Below are positions 35,468 through 44,293 of a stretch of 64,000 bases of DNA, in pieces. The DNA is from Martelella mediterranea DSM 17316 (lineage in GTDB: Bacteria > Pseudomonadota > Alphaproteobacteria > Rhizobiales > Rhizobiaceae). The DNA is taken from contig NZ_CP020330.1 in the NCBI RefSeq assembly GCF_002043005.1, positions 2,188,001-2,252,000 of the forward strand. The letters run 5' to 3'. The notes below the pieces were generated by a model, which did no database searches, was not told the DNA's origin, and saw only the letters and a program-made list of their open reading frames with translations. Positions within the stretch are counted from its first letter, which is position 1. Each line of letters starts with the position of its first letter. Made by a program: the position numbers and the translations under genes.

Positions 35468-36709
35468 GTGGATATCACCGTCATCATCTTTCTTCTGGTC
35501 TATCTGGCGCTGGCGCTTGGTTATCTGCCGGGTTTTCGCGTCGACCGGACCGGAGCGGCGGTTGTTGGCGCGCTGGCGATGATCGGTTTCGGGCGGATCA
35601 CCGACAAACAGGCCTGGGACGCGATCGATTACCACACAGTCGGGCTGCTGTTCGGCCTGATGGTCGTATCGGGGGCTTTCACGGTTTCCGGTTTCTATCA
35701 GTGGTTGGCCGGGCGGGTTGCCTCGCTGAAGGTCTCGCCGCCGGCGTTGCTTGCTTTCCTTGTGGTTACCGGCGGTGGGCTTTCCGCCGTGCTGACCAAT
35801 GATGTCGTGATTGTCGCGATGACGCCGCTTCTGGTCTCGATCACCATGTCGCGCGGCCTCAATCCGGTTCCCTTCCTGCTCGGCTTCTGTTTCGCGACCA
35901 ATACCGGGTCGGTGGCGACGATCATCGGCAGCCCGCAGAACATGATCGCCGCGCAGACGCTCGGCCTGTCGTTCACTGGCTTCATGAAGGTGGCGCTGGT
36001 GCCGGCGCTGATCTCGCTGCCGGTCGTCTGGGGCGCGGTATGCCTGATCTATCGCGGGCGCTGGAACCTTGCCGCGGTGGAAGAACGGCCCCCGTCCGCC
36101 ACGGTCGCCGCGCCCGCCCAGAAACTCGATATCGCCGAGACCATCAAGGCGGCCATCGTTACCGTCGCCGTTGTCGCCGCCTTTGTCTTTACAGACTGGC
36201 CGCGCGAAATGGTGGCCCTTTCGGCCGCCGCCGTCATGCTGGTCAACCGTCAGGTGTCGTCGAAGGAGGTCATCGGAACGGTCGATGGCAATCTCCTTCT
36301 GCTGCTGGCCGGGCTGTTCGTGGTCAATGCGGCGCTGGCCCAAACCGGAATGCCGCAGAAGGTGGTTCACGATCTTCAGGGAGCAGGCGTCGATTTCGCC
36401 AACCCCTCGATCCTGTTCCTCGTCGCATCCGCGCTCAGCAATATCGTCGGCAACAATCCGGCGGTCATGCTGCTCGCGCCCTTCCTGCCGCATGCGGCCA
36501 ATACCGATGCGCTGGGTGCGGCCCTTGCGCTCGGCACGGGCTTTTCCAGCAACCTGATCATCTTCGGCAGCCTTGCCGGCATCATCGTGGTCGAGCAGGC
36601 GAAGGACCGGGGCGTGAAGATCGGCATGGGCGAATTCTGCCGTGCCGGCGTCCCCGTCACGCTGCTGTGCATGGTGCTTGCGCTCCTCTGGATCGCGTTT
36701 CTGACCTGA
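35468..36709 (+). CDS. SLC13/ArsB-NhaD-type anion permease
   Basis: 413 residues from the GTG at 35,468, which has GGAG 5 nt upstream and lies clear of the terminator; an ATG at 35,438 would start inside the terminator tail. Ten to eleven membrane helices in two inverted halves, with LSAVLTNDVVIVAMTPLL and GFCFATNTGSVATIIGSPQN in the first half and SALSNIVGNNPAVML in the second (ion-transporter superfamily hairpins). Relatives carry dicarboxylates, sulfate or arsenite. The substrate is unknown. I see no regulatory palindrome of its own. Confidence 0.85.
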   Translation: MDITVIIFLLVYLALALGYLPGFRVDRTGAAVVGALAMIGFGRITDKQAWDAIDYHTVGLLFGLMVVSGAFTVSGFYQWLAGRVASLKVSPPALLAFLVVTGGGLSAVLTNDVVIVAMTPLLVSITMSRGLNPVPFLLGFCFATNTGSVATIIGSPQNMIAAQTLGLSFTGFMKVALVPALISLPVVWGAVCLIYRGRWNLAAVEERPPSATVAAPAQKLDIAETIKAAIVTVAVVAAFVFTDWPREMVALSAAAVMLVNRQVSSKEVIGTVDGNLLLLLAGLFVVNAALAQTGMPQKVVHDLQGAGVDFANPSILFLVASALSNIVGNNPAVMLLAPFLPHAANTDALGAALALGTGFSSNLIIFGSLAGIIVVEQAKDRGVKIGMGEFCRAGVPVTLLCMVLALLWIAFLT

Positions 36710-36739
36710 CGTCGCCCTGCCCAAAAAGGGGCGTGGTGA

Positions 36740-37966
36740 TCAGCGGCTCGCTTCGATAAGCGTTTCGGCGCCCGACGTCAGCAACAGCGCGCCGTCCGGC
36801 CCGAAGTCGAAGCTTTCGCTCGCATCCAGCGCCTCAAGGAAGGCCTGTTCCTGCTTCATCAGGGCGTCGTCGCAGGCCATCCGCGTCGTTGCCAGCGGGC
36901 CGATGGCGATGCCGCCCTCGCCATTGACCGAGAACGCCCCGGTGAAGCGATTGCAGCCTGTGGTGCCGAAGATCTGGCCTTCGTCGCTGATCGAGAAGGC
37001 GGGGCGAGCGGCCATGTCGGCGAGCACGCTGCCGTCGATCGCGTCGACGGTCCAATCGGGGCCGGTCAGCAGTTCGAGCGTATCGCCGCCGCAGCCCTTC
37101 AGCGTTCCGGTTGCCGTTTCCAGTTCGACGCTTTGCGGAAACAGCCGGCCGCTCATGTCATCCTGGCATAGGCCGGCTCGTACGGTGAAGGCGAGGGCGT
37201 ATTGGTCGAAACCGTAGCGATAGGCTCCGTCGACCACCTCCGGCTCCGGCAGGCGGAGGTCGAGGCGGTCTTCCCCGTAATTCATGTCCAGCCCAAACCG
37301 GTCACCTGCGATGACGGCGCGCCAGCCGGGCTCATTGCCCTGCGCCGACCATGCCTTTTCCGCCTCAGCCGGCACCATGACGCAATCCGGCAGGTCCTCG
37401 CCATCGAGCGTCACCAGCGCGCTGTCGCCCTTGCTCCAGAAGACGTTTCGGCCGTCCTCGGACTGGTATTTCGCGCCATCCGCGGAGATTGCCGGGGCGA
37501 GGTGGTAAATCCTCTCATCGGTCTCGACCACGGCTTCCTCGCCCTGAAAGCCGGCCTGAAGGCGGATATCACCGCACATGAAGGTGCTGCTGAAGGCCGT
37601 GGGCGTGAACGCCGTCAGCATAAGGTCTCCGATATCGGCATCATTGTTTCCCGCCGCGATCATGACCGGTTCGCTCACAAACCGGTTGGCGCCGTCGATC
37701 CGGATCGCCGCTGTCAGCTTCGCCGCGACGCCTTGTGGGATGGCCAGTTCGAACGGCCATGGCACCTGCCGGCCGTTCGACTCATCGCTGTGCGTCGCCA
37801 GCAGGGCGTTTTGAAAACCGCGTGCCTCGACGACAAGTTCGGCATCGTCCGGCAGCGCCATGCGTTCGCGCATCATGGCCTCGCCGGTGATCATACGCAT
37901 GTCCTGCGCATGCGCGGTCGTTGCCGCCAGAAGGCTAGCCAGAACTGTCAGAACGGAACGGGACAT
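36740..37966 (-). CDS. Secreted YbaY/MliC/META(HslJ) multi-domain protein
   Basis: 408 residues with a signal peptide cleaved at AHAQ. Four parts: a YbaY-like beta domain (about 25-110); an MliC-like lysozyme-inhibitor domain (about 128-195, FMCGDIRLQAGFQG); a COG3650-type domain (about 208-290, GNEPGWRAVI, LCQDDMSG); and a META/HslJ domain (about 300-400, GTTGCNRFTGAFSV, MACDDALMKQEQAFL). Such proteins sit in the periplasm or outer membrane and protect the envelope; MliC inhibits C-type lysozyme. It is divergent from clcA and shares palindrome 6 with it. Domain borders are by eye. Confidence 0.82.
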   Translation of the reverse strand: MSRSVLTVLASLLAATTAHAQDMRMITGEAMMRERMALPDDAELVVEARGFQNALLATHSDESNGRQVPWPFELAIPQGVAAKLTAAIRIDGANRFVSEPVMIAAGNNDADIGDLMLTAFTPTAFSSTFMCGDIRLQAGFQGEEAVVETDERIYHLAPAISADGAKYQSEDGRNVFWSKGDSALVTLDGEDLPDCVMVPAEAEKAWSAQGNEPGWRAVIAGDRFGLDMNYGEDRLDLRLPEPEVVDGAYRYGFDQYALAFTVRAGLCQDDMSGRLFPQSVELETATGTLKGCGGDTLELLTGPDWTVDAIDGSVLADMAARPAFSISDEGQIFGTTGCNRFTGAFSVNGEGGIAIGPLATTRMACDDALMKQEQAFLEALDASESFDFGPDGALLLTSGAETLIEASR

Positions 37967-38111
37967 GGTGTTTCCTTTGTCGTCTTCACGGGTGGACGGT
38001 ATGCCGCGCCGGAGACGGTTCCGCGTTTCTGGCGGAGCAGCCCGGACCCACCGGCGAGGGCCGCGCTGCGCGGTCAGGCACGCGCGCCGTCGCTGCTAAT
38101 CTAACACGGTA

Positions 38112-38187
38112 TTTGTAGGTTACCGCAACCGGTCGAACAACATGTCAGACCATACAGTTGACCCTTTGCGCGCAGGCTGACTATCAG
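38112..38187. promoter_or_regulatory. Lux-box-like palindrome 6, possible two-way promoter (META protein / clcA)
   Basis: 38,140-38,159 reads ACATGTCAGACCATACAGTT: six of eight bases match the consensus in each arm. On the minus strand TACAAA (38,117-38,112) follows after 22 nt; on the plus strand TATCAG (38,182-38,187) follows after 22 nt. So one box may serve both genes. The rest of the 323-bp gap (37,967-38,289) holds no gene. Confidence 0.6.
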
Positions 38188-38289
38188 CAGATCGGGCCTG
38201 CTAGAGCGCAGGTCCCGCCCTCCGGCAGGACGTAGCGATCACGGAATCGTTGCTCATTTTTTTTAATCCCCCTCTGGACATGAAGCGCC

Positions 38290-39633
38290 ATGGATAATTC
38301 CGCAGAAGAGCTCGAGCAACCGGGAAGCCGGAACGCGCAGATCCGCTTCGTCGCCCTTGCGGCCCTGGCGGGAATTCTGACGGGGTCCGTCGGGTCCGTG
38401 TTCCATTTGCTGATCGACTGGCTTCAGGCATGGCCCCGCGTCCTCGCAACGCATGTTGATGGCGTCGTGCTTGTCGCCGCTGCCGCCCTGATCACGATGT
38501 GCGCGACGCTGGTCTCGGTCTATGTCGTCCGCCGATACGCACCCGAGGCTGGCGGCAGCGGCGTGCAGGAGATCGAAGGCGCCATGCAGGGCTTGCGCAC
38601 CGTTCGGTGGCAAAGAGTGCTGCCGATCAAGTTCCTGACCGGCATCGTCTCGATCGCGTCGGGGCTGGTGCTCGGCCGCGAAGGCCCGACGATCCATATC
38701 GGCGCTTCGTTTTCGGCGGCGATCACTGATTTCTTCAAGGTCAGCGAAACCGAGCGGCGCGGCATGCTGGGCGCCGGTGCGGCCGCCGGTCTCGCCTGCG
38801 CCTTCAATGCTCCGCTCGCCGCCATCCTGTTCATCGTCGAGGAAACCCACCGGCAGTTTCCCTATACCTTCCGCACCTATATGGGCGTGATCATCGCCGC
38901 CGTGCTCGCGACGGTCATGACCCAGGTTATCGGCGGCACGGCGCCGGATTTCTCGATGGCGGTGGCGAGCCCGGAGCTCTACCTGCTGCCGGCCTTCGTC
39001 GTCCTTGGGGTGCTGCTTGGTTTCCTGGGCGTCAGCCTCAACGCGGCGCTGATGTGGACGGGCTCGTTCGCCGCCCGTCTCAACGGGCGCGTGCCCTATC
39101 TCTATCCTGCCGTGGTCGGCCTCGTCGTCGGCGGATTGTTCGTGACGATGCCGCTTGCGGTGACTGGCGGCGAGCATGTGGTGACCTCGCTTGCCGCCCA
39201 CAGCGCCAGCCTTCAGGTTCTGCTGGCGCTTGCCGTAATCCGCTATGTCACCATGACGGCGAGCTATTCGGCGGGCACGCCGGGCGGCATTTTCGCGCCG
39301 ATCCTGGCGCTTTCGATGTGCGTCGGTCTGGCCTTCGGTGGCATCGTCGAACTGGTGACGCCCCACGGCATACCGCTCGCCTTCGGCATGGCGGCGATGG
39401 GCGGACTGTTTTCCGCCTCCGTGCGCGCGCCGATCGTCGGCGTGGTGCTGACGCTGGAACTGACCGGCGCCTACACCATGGTCATGCCGCTGATCGTCAC
39501 CTGCATGACGGCAAACATGGTCGCCGAATGGATCGGCGGACGCCCGATCTACGACCAGTTGCTGGAACGCACGCTGAGAAAGGCCGGCATCGACCCGGCG
39601 GCCAAGGGCGAGGACAAGACCGGCCTGGCATGA
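38290..39633 (+). CDS. clcA: ClcA-type Cl-/H+ antiporter
   Basis: 447 residues. CLC-family signatures: GGSGVQEIEGAM (selectivity serine), GREGPTIHIG with the gating glutamate, IVEETHRQFPY with the internal proton glutamate, GGIFAPIL, and IYDQLLERTL with the ion-pathway tyrosine. The internal Glu marks an exchanger (2 Cl- for 1 H+) rather than a channel. In E. coli ClcA supports extreme acid resistance by acting as an electrical shunt for decarboxylase systems, which fits gadB in this region. No C-terminal CBS domains. Confidence 0.95.
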   Translation: MDNSAEELEQPGSRNAQIRFVALAALAGILTGSVGSVFHLLIDWLQAWPRVLATHVDGVVLVAAAALITMCATLVSVYVVRRYAPEAGGSGVQEIEGAMQGLRTVRWQRVLPIKFLTGIVSIASGLVLGREGPTIHIGASFSAAITDFFKVSETERRGMLGAGAAAGLACAFNAPLAAILFIVEETHRQFPYTFRTYMGVIIAAVLATVMTQVIGGTAPDFSMAVASPELYLLPAFVVLGVLLGFLGVSLNAALMWTGSFAARLNGRVPYLYPAVVGLVVGGLFVTMPLAVTGGEHVVTSLAAHSASLQVLLALAVIRYVTMTASYSAGTPGGIFAPILALSMCVGLAFGGIVELVTPHGIPLAFGMAAMGGLFSASVRAPIVGVVLTLELTGAYTMVMPLIVTCMTANMVAEWIGGRPIYDQLLERTLRKAGIDPAAKGEDKTGLA

Positions 39634-39642
39634 GCCTCTAGT

Positions 39643-41331
39643 TCACATCATCATCACGATCACCAGGCCGAACAGGATCAGCAGCGTGGTGGAGACCGCG
39701 TATCCGACCGAAAAGCCGATCGCCGGGACCTGGCTTTCAGCCTTTTCGGTCAGCATCGCCAGCGCCGGGGATGATTTTCGCGCTCCCGCGCAGCAACCGA
39801 ACAGGATGGCGTCATCGAAGCGGAAGACGTATTTCCCGAGATAGATCGCCAATAGCGACGGGACGATGGAAGCGACCAGGCTCCAGAGCAGGAAGACCGG
39901 CCCCAGCTCCTTCAGCCCGCCGGCAAGGGCGGGCGCGGCGGCAAGGCCAAGGGCTGCGATGAACAGGTTGAGGCCGATCGAGTTCATGAACCACAGCGTG
40001 GCTCCCGGTACCCGGCCGAAGACAGGGTGCACCGAGCGGAGCCAGCCGAAGAAGAGACCGATAAGCAGGATGCCGCCGGCCGTCGACAGCGTCAGCGGCA
40101 CCTCGCCGACCCTGAAGCTCAGCGCGCCGATCACGGCGCCGGCGACGATCGCGGCGCTGATGAAGGCGATGTCGGCGCGCTCGGTTTCCCGGTCGAGATA
40201 GCCGAATTTCTTCGCGAAACCGGCGATGTCGGTGGGCCGCCCGATGATCCTGATCACGTCGCCGCGATAAAGCGTCGTGTCGGCGAAAACCGGTATCGAC
40301 ACGGACAGGGCTCCGCGATGGATAGCGGTGATGAACACGCCGCGCGTCTCGGGAAGGTCCGCGAGCGCCTTCAGCGTCTCGCCGGCCAACGCGCTCGACG
40401 TGATCAGCACGTCGGTGCCCTCGACCTGGACGCCGAGCAGCTCCGCGTCGTCGACTTCCTCGAGCACCTTGCTGACTTCGCTGAGAAGCACATGCCGCGA
40501 TCCGGCAAGGGCGATGATGTCGCCGGCCGCGATCGTGACGGAGGTGGTGGCCTCCATGATCTCGCCTTCCCGGCGCAGGCGCGCCAGGAACAGCCGGTGA
40601 TTGTCGAAGAAATGTTCGGCATCGGCGACGTTGAGGCCGACCAGCGGGGATTTTTCATCGACGCGATAGGCGCGCGCGACATATTGATGCCAGGCGGTTC
40701 CCCGACGGGCCTTGCTGTCATTGCCGCCCATTTTTTCGACATAGGCGCGGCAGGCGGCGGCGAGATCGATTTTCAGAAGCCGGGGCCCGACGATCGCCAG
40801 CACGATCACGGAACTGAGCGTGCCGATGATGAAGCTGATGGAGAAGGCAGCCGGCATGAGGTCGAGCGCGTGGGCCTTGGCCGCCGCCGTCATGGACGAT
40901 TTCGCGATCGCGGTTTCGGAAAGCGGGAGGGATGGCGAAGTGGTTGCCGAGCCGGCGAAGAAACCTGCCGCCGCGCCCACATCGAGACCGGCAAGCCGGG
41001 CGACGGCATAGACACTGAGCAGGCTCATGATACAGACGACGACCGCAAACCCCGCCTGCTTGAAACCGCCCTCGAACAGGGCGCGGACGAATTGCGGACC
41101 GGCGCTGTAACCGACGGCGAACAGATAGAGCGAGAAGAACACGAATTTCATCTTCGGCGAGATTTCGAATCCGATCTGGCCGATGGCGAGCGCCGCAAGC
41201 AGCGTGGCGGTCACTTCGCCAAGCGAGATGCCCCTGACTTGAACCCGCCCCACGGTGAAACCGACGACAAGGCAGAGAAAGAGCGGTATTTCCACGTTTT
41301 CTCGCAACGTGGCGACAAGCCATTCGGTCAT
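39643..41331 (-). CDS. AspT/YidE/YbjL-family antiporter, second paralogue
   Basis: 562 residues with the same layout as the protein at 5,667-7,364: five helices, two RCK_C domains (about 205-370), five helices, and the FGCCAGARKSSPAL loop. The two are similar along their full length, so this is a duplication, but the loops SGSTTTSSALGLS/AGSATTSPSLPLS and CCAGARTAAAP/CCAGARKSSPA differ and could change substrate. It is a single gene, convergent with clcA, with palindrome 7 and a matching -10 upstream. Confidence 0.88.
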   Translation of the reverse strand: MTEWLVATLRENVEIPLFLCLVVGFTVGRVQVRGISLGEVTATLLAALAIGQIGFEISPKMKFVFFSLYLFAVGYSAGPQFVRALFEGGFKQAGFAVVVCIMSLLSVYAVARLAGLDVGAAAGFFAGSATTSPSLPLSETAIAKSSMTAAAKAHALDLMPAAFSISFIIGTLSSVIVLAIVGPRLLKIDLAAACRAYVEKMGGNDSKARRGTAWHQYVARAYRVDEKSPLVGLNVADAEHFFDNHRLFLARLRREGEIMEATTSVTIAAGDIIALAGSRHVLLSEVSKVLEEVDDAELLGVQVEGTDVLITSSALAGETLKALADLPETRGVFITAIHRGALSVSIPVFADTTLYRGDVIRIIGRPTDIAGFAKKFGYLDRETERADIAFISAAIVAGAVIGALSFRVGEVPLTLSTAGGILLIGLFFGWLRSVHPVFGRVPGATLWFMNSIGLNLFIAALGLAAAPALAGGLKELGPVFLLWSLVASIVPSLLAIYLGKYVFRFDDAILFGCCAGARKSSPALAMLTEKAESQVPAIGFSVGYAVSTTLLILFGLVIVMMM

Positions 41332-41386
41332 TCACTACATTCTTTTTATCGTGCTTTGCATCGCGCCGGCGCAAGGTCGGTGGCCA

Positions 41387-41433
41387 AGAATAAGAGCAAA
41401 GGTCGATCGGGAAAACTGTAAGGTCTGACAACC
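41387..41433 (-). promoter_or_regulatory. Lux-box-like palindrome 7 and -10, promoter of the second aspT paralogue
   Basis: On the minus strand 41,433-41,414 reads GGTTGTCAGACCTTACAGTT, with one good and one near-complete arm. TATTCT (41,392-41,387) follows after exactly 21 nt. The box is 83 bp from the start codon, as at cgh and ytcA. Confidence 0.72.
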
Positions 41434-41806
41434 CGGCTGAGAGGCCCGGAATTTGTGGCATCGAAGGCTTTCAGGTGGGGTAGACGTTTGGTTACGCGCT
41501 CCAACCGGCTCCGCAGCCCCACGAACGCCAGAAGCCCGGATTCCCGCCTGAGGGCTCCAAGCTTCATGGTTTCATGCCTTCTTCGATTTTGTTCCCTCAA
41601 GGACGGAAAAAAATCACCTTCTCTCACCGGCGATCATGAGTCACAATGCTCGATATAGAGGGTTTCGGCCCGTCGCGCGTGACGGGCCGTTGGTCTTCCG
41701 GAGACATCCGGAAGCAAATGGAGCCGCCTCCGTATCCGGAGCGAAATCCGGGCTATTCGCAGGCGGGGAGAGATGACCGGCCCCCGGCCGGCGAAAGGAA
41801 ATAATC
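41434..41806. other. Intergenic with two tandem hairpins before the gluconate dehydrogenase genes
   Basis: There is no convincing gene. Two perfect stems lie close together: CGGCCCGTC / GACGGGCCG near 41,666-41,690 and CTTCCGG / CCGGAAG at 41,694-41,713. They fall in the likely leader of the next operon. Neither has a T-run. Confidence 0.45.
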
Positions 41807-42514
41807 ATGCGTGAGATGCCAGGACGTCCGTCTCGGCGCGGGTTCCTCAAGGGAACGGCCGCCGGGGTGGCGATTGCTTCGCTTGCCGGCTCGGCCAATG
41901 CGCAAGCGCCCCAGAAGGAACCCCCGCCGCCGCTCGATCAGTATGAGCGGGTCTATTTCAACGAGGCCGAATGGGCGTTCGTGATGGCCGCCTGCGACCG
42001 TCTGATTCCCTCCGGCGGCAATGGTCCCGGCGCGATCGACTGTCGGGTGCCGGTCTTCATCGACCGGCAGCTCGCAGGCAATTTCGGCACGGCCGCGGAC
42101 TGGTACATGCAGGGCCCGTTCGATCCTGCCGCCAATCCCACGCTCGGTTTCCAGAGCCCGCTGACGCCGGCAGAAATCTACCGCCAGGCGATTCCCGTCT
42201 TTCAGGACTGGTGCAAGACCAACCATGGCGACAGTTTCGAAAATCTCGAAGCGGCAACACAGGATGCCGCGCTGACATCGCTGCAAAAGGGCGAGGTGGG
42301 GCTGGCCCCCGAGCTGCGCGATTTCTTCCAGTTCCTGCTCGCCAACACCAAGGAGGGCTATTTCGCCGATCCCGGTTATGGCGGCAATCACGACATGCAG
42401 GCCTGGGTCTATATCGGCTTTCCCGGCGCGCGCGGCGCCTTCACCTCCTGGCCGGGCCGCGAGAACGCCAAATATCCGCTCGGTCCCGTGTCGATCAGCG
42501 GGGAGAGGGCGTAA
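41807..42514 (+). CDS. Gluconate 2-dehydrogenase subunit 3 family (gamma subunit)
   Basis: 235 residues. A Tat signal (SRRGFLKGTAAGVAIAS) shows export in folded form, carrying the large subunit with it. The conserved body FNEAEWAFVMAACDRLIPSG and the late block YFADPGYGGNHDMQAWVYIGFPG are typical. It is the small subunit of a three-part periplasmic sugar-acid or alcohol dehydrogenase. The next gene starts 3 bp later. GAAAGGAAAT precedes the start. Confidence 0.92.
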   Translation: MREMPGRPSRRGFLKGTAAGVAIASLAGSANAQAPQKEPPPPLDQYERVYFNEAEWAFVMAACDRLIPSGGNGPGAIDCRVPVFIDRQLAGNFGTAADWYMQGPFDPAANPTLGFQSPLTPAEIYRQAIPVFQDWCKTNHGDSFENLEAATQDAALTSLQKGEVGLAPELRDFFQFLLANTKEGYFADPGYGGNHDMQAWVYIGFPGARGAFTSWPGRENAKYPLGPVSISGERA

Positions 42515-42517
42515 ACC

Positions 42518-44290
42518 ATGGCAACGAGAACAGATCCCAAGAAAGACGTCGTCATCATCGGGCTCGGCTGGACCGGGGCGATCATGGGCATGGAACTGGC
42601 CAATGAAGGGCTGGATATCCTCGCGCTCGAACGCGGCGACGACCGCAGCACGGTGCCCGATTTCCAGTATCCCAACATTTTCGACGAGCTGAAATACGCC
42701 GTCCGCTACGACCTGATGCAGAAGCCGGTCAACTCCACGCTGACCGTGCGCCACAATACGCAGGAGACTGCGCTTCCCTACCGTCATCTCGGCTCGTTCC
42801 TGCCGGGCGACGGCGTTGGCGGGGCAGGCGTCCACTGGAACGGCCAGAACTGGCGCCCGCAGGCGGTCGAATACCGTCTGCGCTCCTATGTCGAGGAGAC
42901 CTTCGGCGCCGATATCATTCCCGAAGACATGCAGCTTCAGGATTGGGGCGTGACGGCAGAGGAGCTGGAACCGCATCTCACCAAGTTCGAGAGTGTGGCG
43001 GGCATTGCCGGCAAGGCGGGCAACATCAACGGCGAGATTCAGGAGGGCGGCAATCCGTTCGAAGCGCCGCGATCGGTCGAATATCCGATGCCGCCCTTGA
43101 AGAACACCTGGGATTCGGAACTGTTCGCCGATGCCGCGCGCAAGATGGGCTACCATCCGTTCCCGCGTCCTTCGGCCAATGCGTCGATCCAGTATGTCAA
43201 CGACTACGGCATGCAGCTCGGGCCCTGCAATTATTGCGGCTTCTGCGAGCGCTTCGGCTGCAACAACTATTCCAAGTCGTCGCCGCAGGTCTGCATTCTC
43301 GACGCGCTGAAGCGCAAGCCGAATTTCAGCTACAAGGCCAAATGCGAGGTGCTGAAGATCGAAAAGGCCGCCGACGGCAAGACCGCGACCGGCGTGACCT
43401 ATTTCGACGACAATACCGGCGAGGAGGTGTTCCAGCCGGCCGATCTCGTGCTGGTCTGCGCCTATTCGCTGCACAATGTTCACCTTCTGCTGCTTTCCGA
43501 GATCGGGCAGCCCTACGATCCCGATACCGGCGAGGGCGTCGTCGGGCGGAACTATTCCTATCAGATGACCGGCGGCACCAGCCTCTGGTTCAAGGACAAG
43601 GTGTTCAACCCGTTCGTGGGAACCGGCTCCGGCGGCATGACGATCGACGACTTCTCGATGTCGCAGATCGATTTCGGCAAGGAAGGCTTCATCGGCGGCA
43701 GCTATATCACCTGCGGCCACACCGGCGGCCGCCCGATCCAGCAGATGGCGCTTCCGCCGGGCACGCCGGCCTGGGGCGCGGGCTGGAAGGAGGCCGTCGG
43801 CGAATGGTACGGCCACAACCTCTCGATCGGCTCTCATGGCTCCAACATGGCCTATCGCGACACCTGTCTCGATCTCGATCCGACCTACAAGGACCGCCAT
43901 GGCCGTCCGCTGATGCGCATGACCTTCAACTGGAAGGACAACGACATCAAGATGACCCAGTTCATGAAGGCCCGGATCGAGGAAATCGCCGAGAGCATGA
44001 ACCCGGATGCCATGGCATCGGGCTACAAGGGCGACGGCGCGCAATATGACGTGCGTCCCTACCAGTCGACCCACAATGTCGGCGGCGCGATCATGGGCAC
44101 CGACCCGAAGACCTCGGCGATCAACCGCTATCTCCAGAGCTGGGACTGTCACAACGTCTGGGTCATGGGCGCCTCGGCCTTCCCGCAGAACATCCAGTAT
44201 AACCCCACGGGCGCGGTCGGTGGCCTTGCCTACTGGGCGCTGGAGGCGTTGCGCAAGGATTACCTGCCCAACCCCCGGCCATTGATGTGA
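42518..44290 (+). CDS. GMC oxidoreductase, gluconate 2-dehydrogenase flavoprotein subunit
   Basis: 590 residues. The FAD-binding Rossmann motif VVIIGLGWTGAIMGMELANEG starts at about residue 11; GDGVGGAGVHWNGQNWR is the flavin-site GMC block; the C-terminal NVWVMGASAFPQNIQYNPTG closes the FAD site. A Cys-rich loop (CNYCGFCERFGCNNYSKSS) near residues 235-253 is typical of the membrane-bound type. It oxidises gluconate or a related sugar acid in the periplasm and passes electrons to the cytochrome subunit. It is exported with the Tat subunit, since it has no signal itself. Confidence 0.92.
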   Translation: MATRTDPKKDVVIIGLGWTGAIMGMELANEGLDILALERGDDRSTVPDFQYPNIFDELKYAVRYDLMQKPVNSTLTVRHNTQETALPYRHLGSFLPGDGVGGAGVHWNGQNWRPQAVEYRLRSYVEETFGADIIPEDMQLQDWGVTAEELEPHLTKFESVAGIAGKAGNINGEIQEGGNPFEAPRSVEYPMPPLKNTWDSELFADAARKMGYHPFPRPSANASIQYVNDYGMQLGPCNYCGFCERFGCNNYSKSSPQVCILDALKRKPNFSYKAKCEVLKIEKAADGKTATGVTYFDDNTGEEVFQPADLVLVCAYSLHNVHLLLLSEIGQPYDPDTGEGVVGRNYSYQMTGGTSLWFKDKVFNPFVGTGSGGMTIDDFSMSQIDFGKEGFIGGSYITCGHTGGRPIQQMALPPGTPAWGAGWKEAVGEWYGHNLSIGSHGSNMAYRDTCLDLDPTYKDRHGRPLMRMTFNWKDNDIKMTQFMKARIEEIAESMNPDAMASGYKGDGAQYDVRPYQSTHNVGGAIMGTDPKTSAINRYLQSWDCHNVWVMGASAFPQNIQYNPTGAVGGLAYWALEALRKDYLPNPRPLM

Positions 44291-44293
44291 GGA

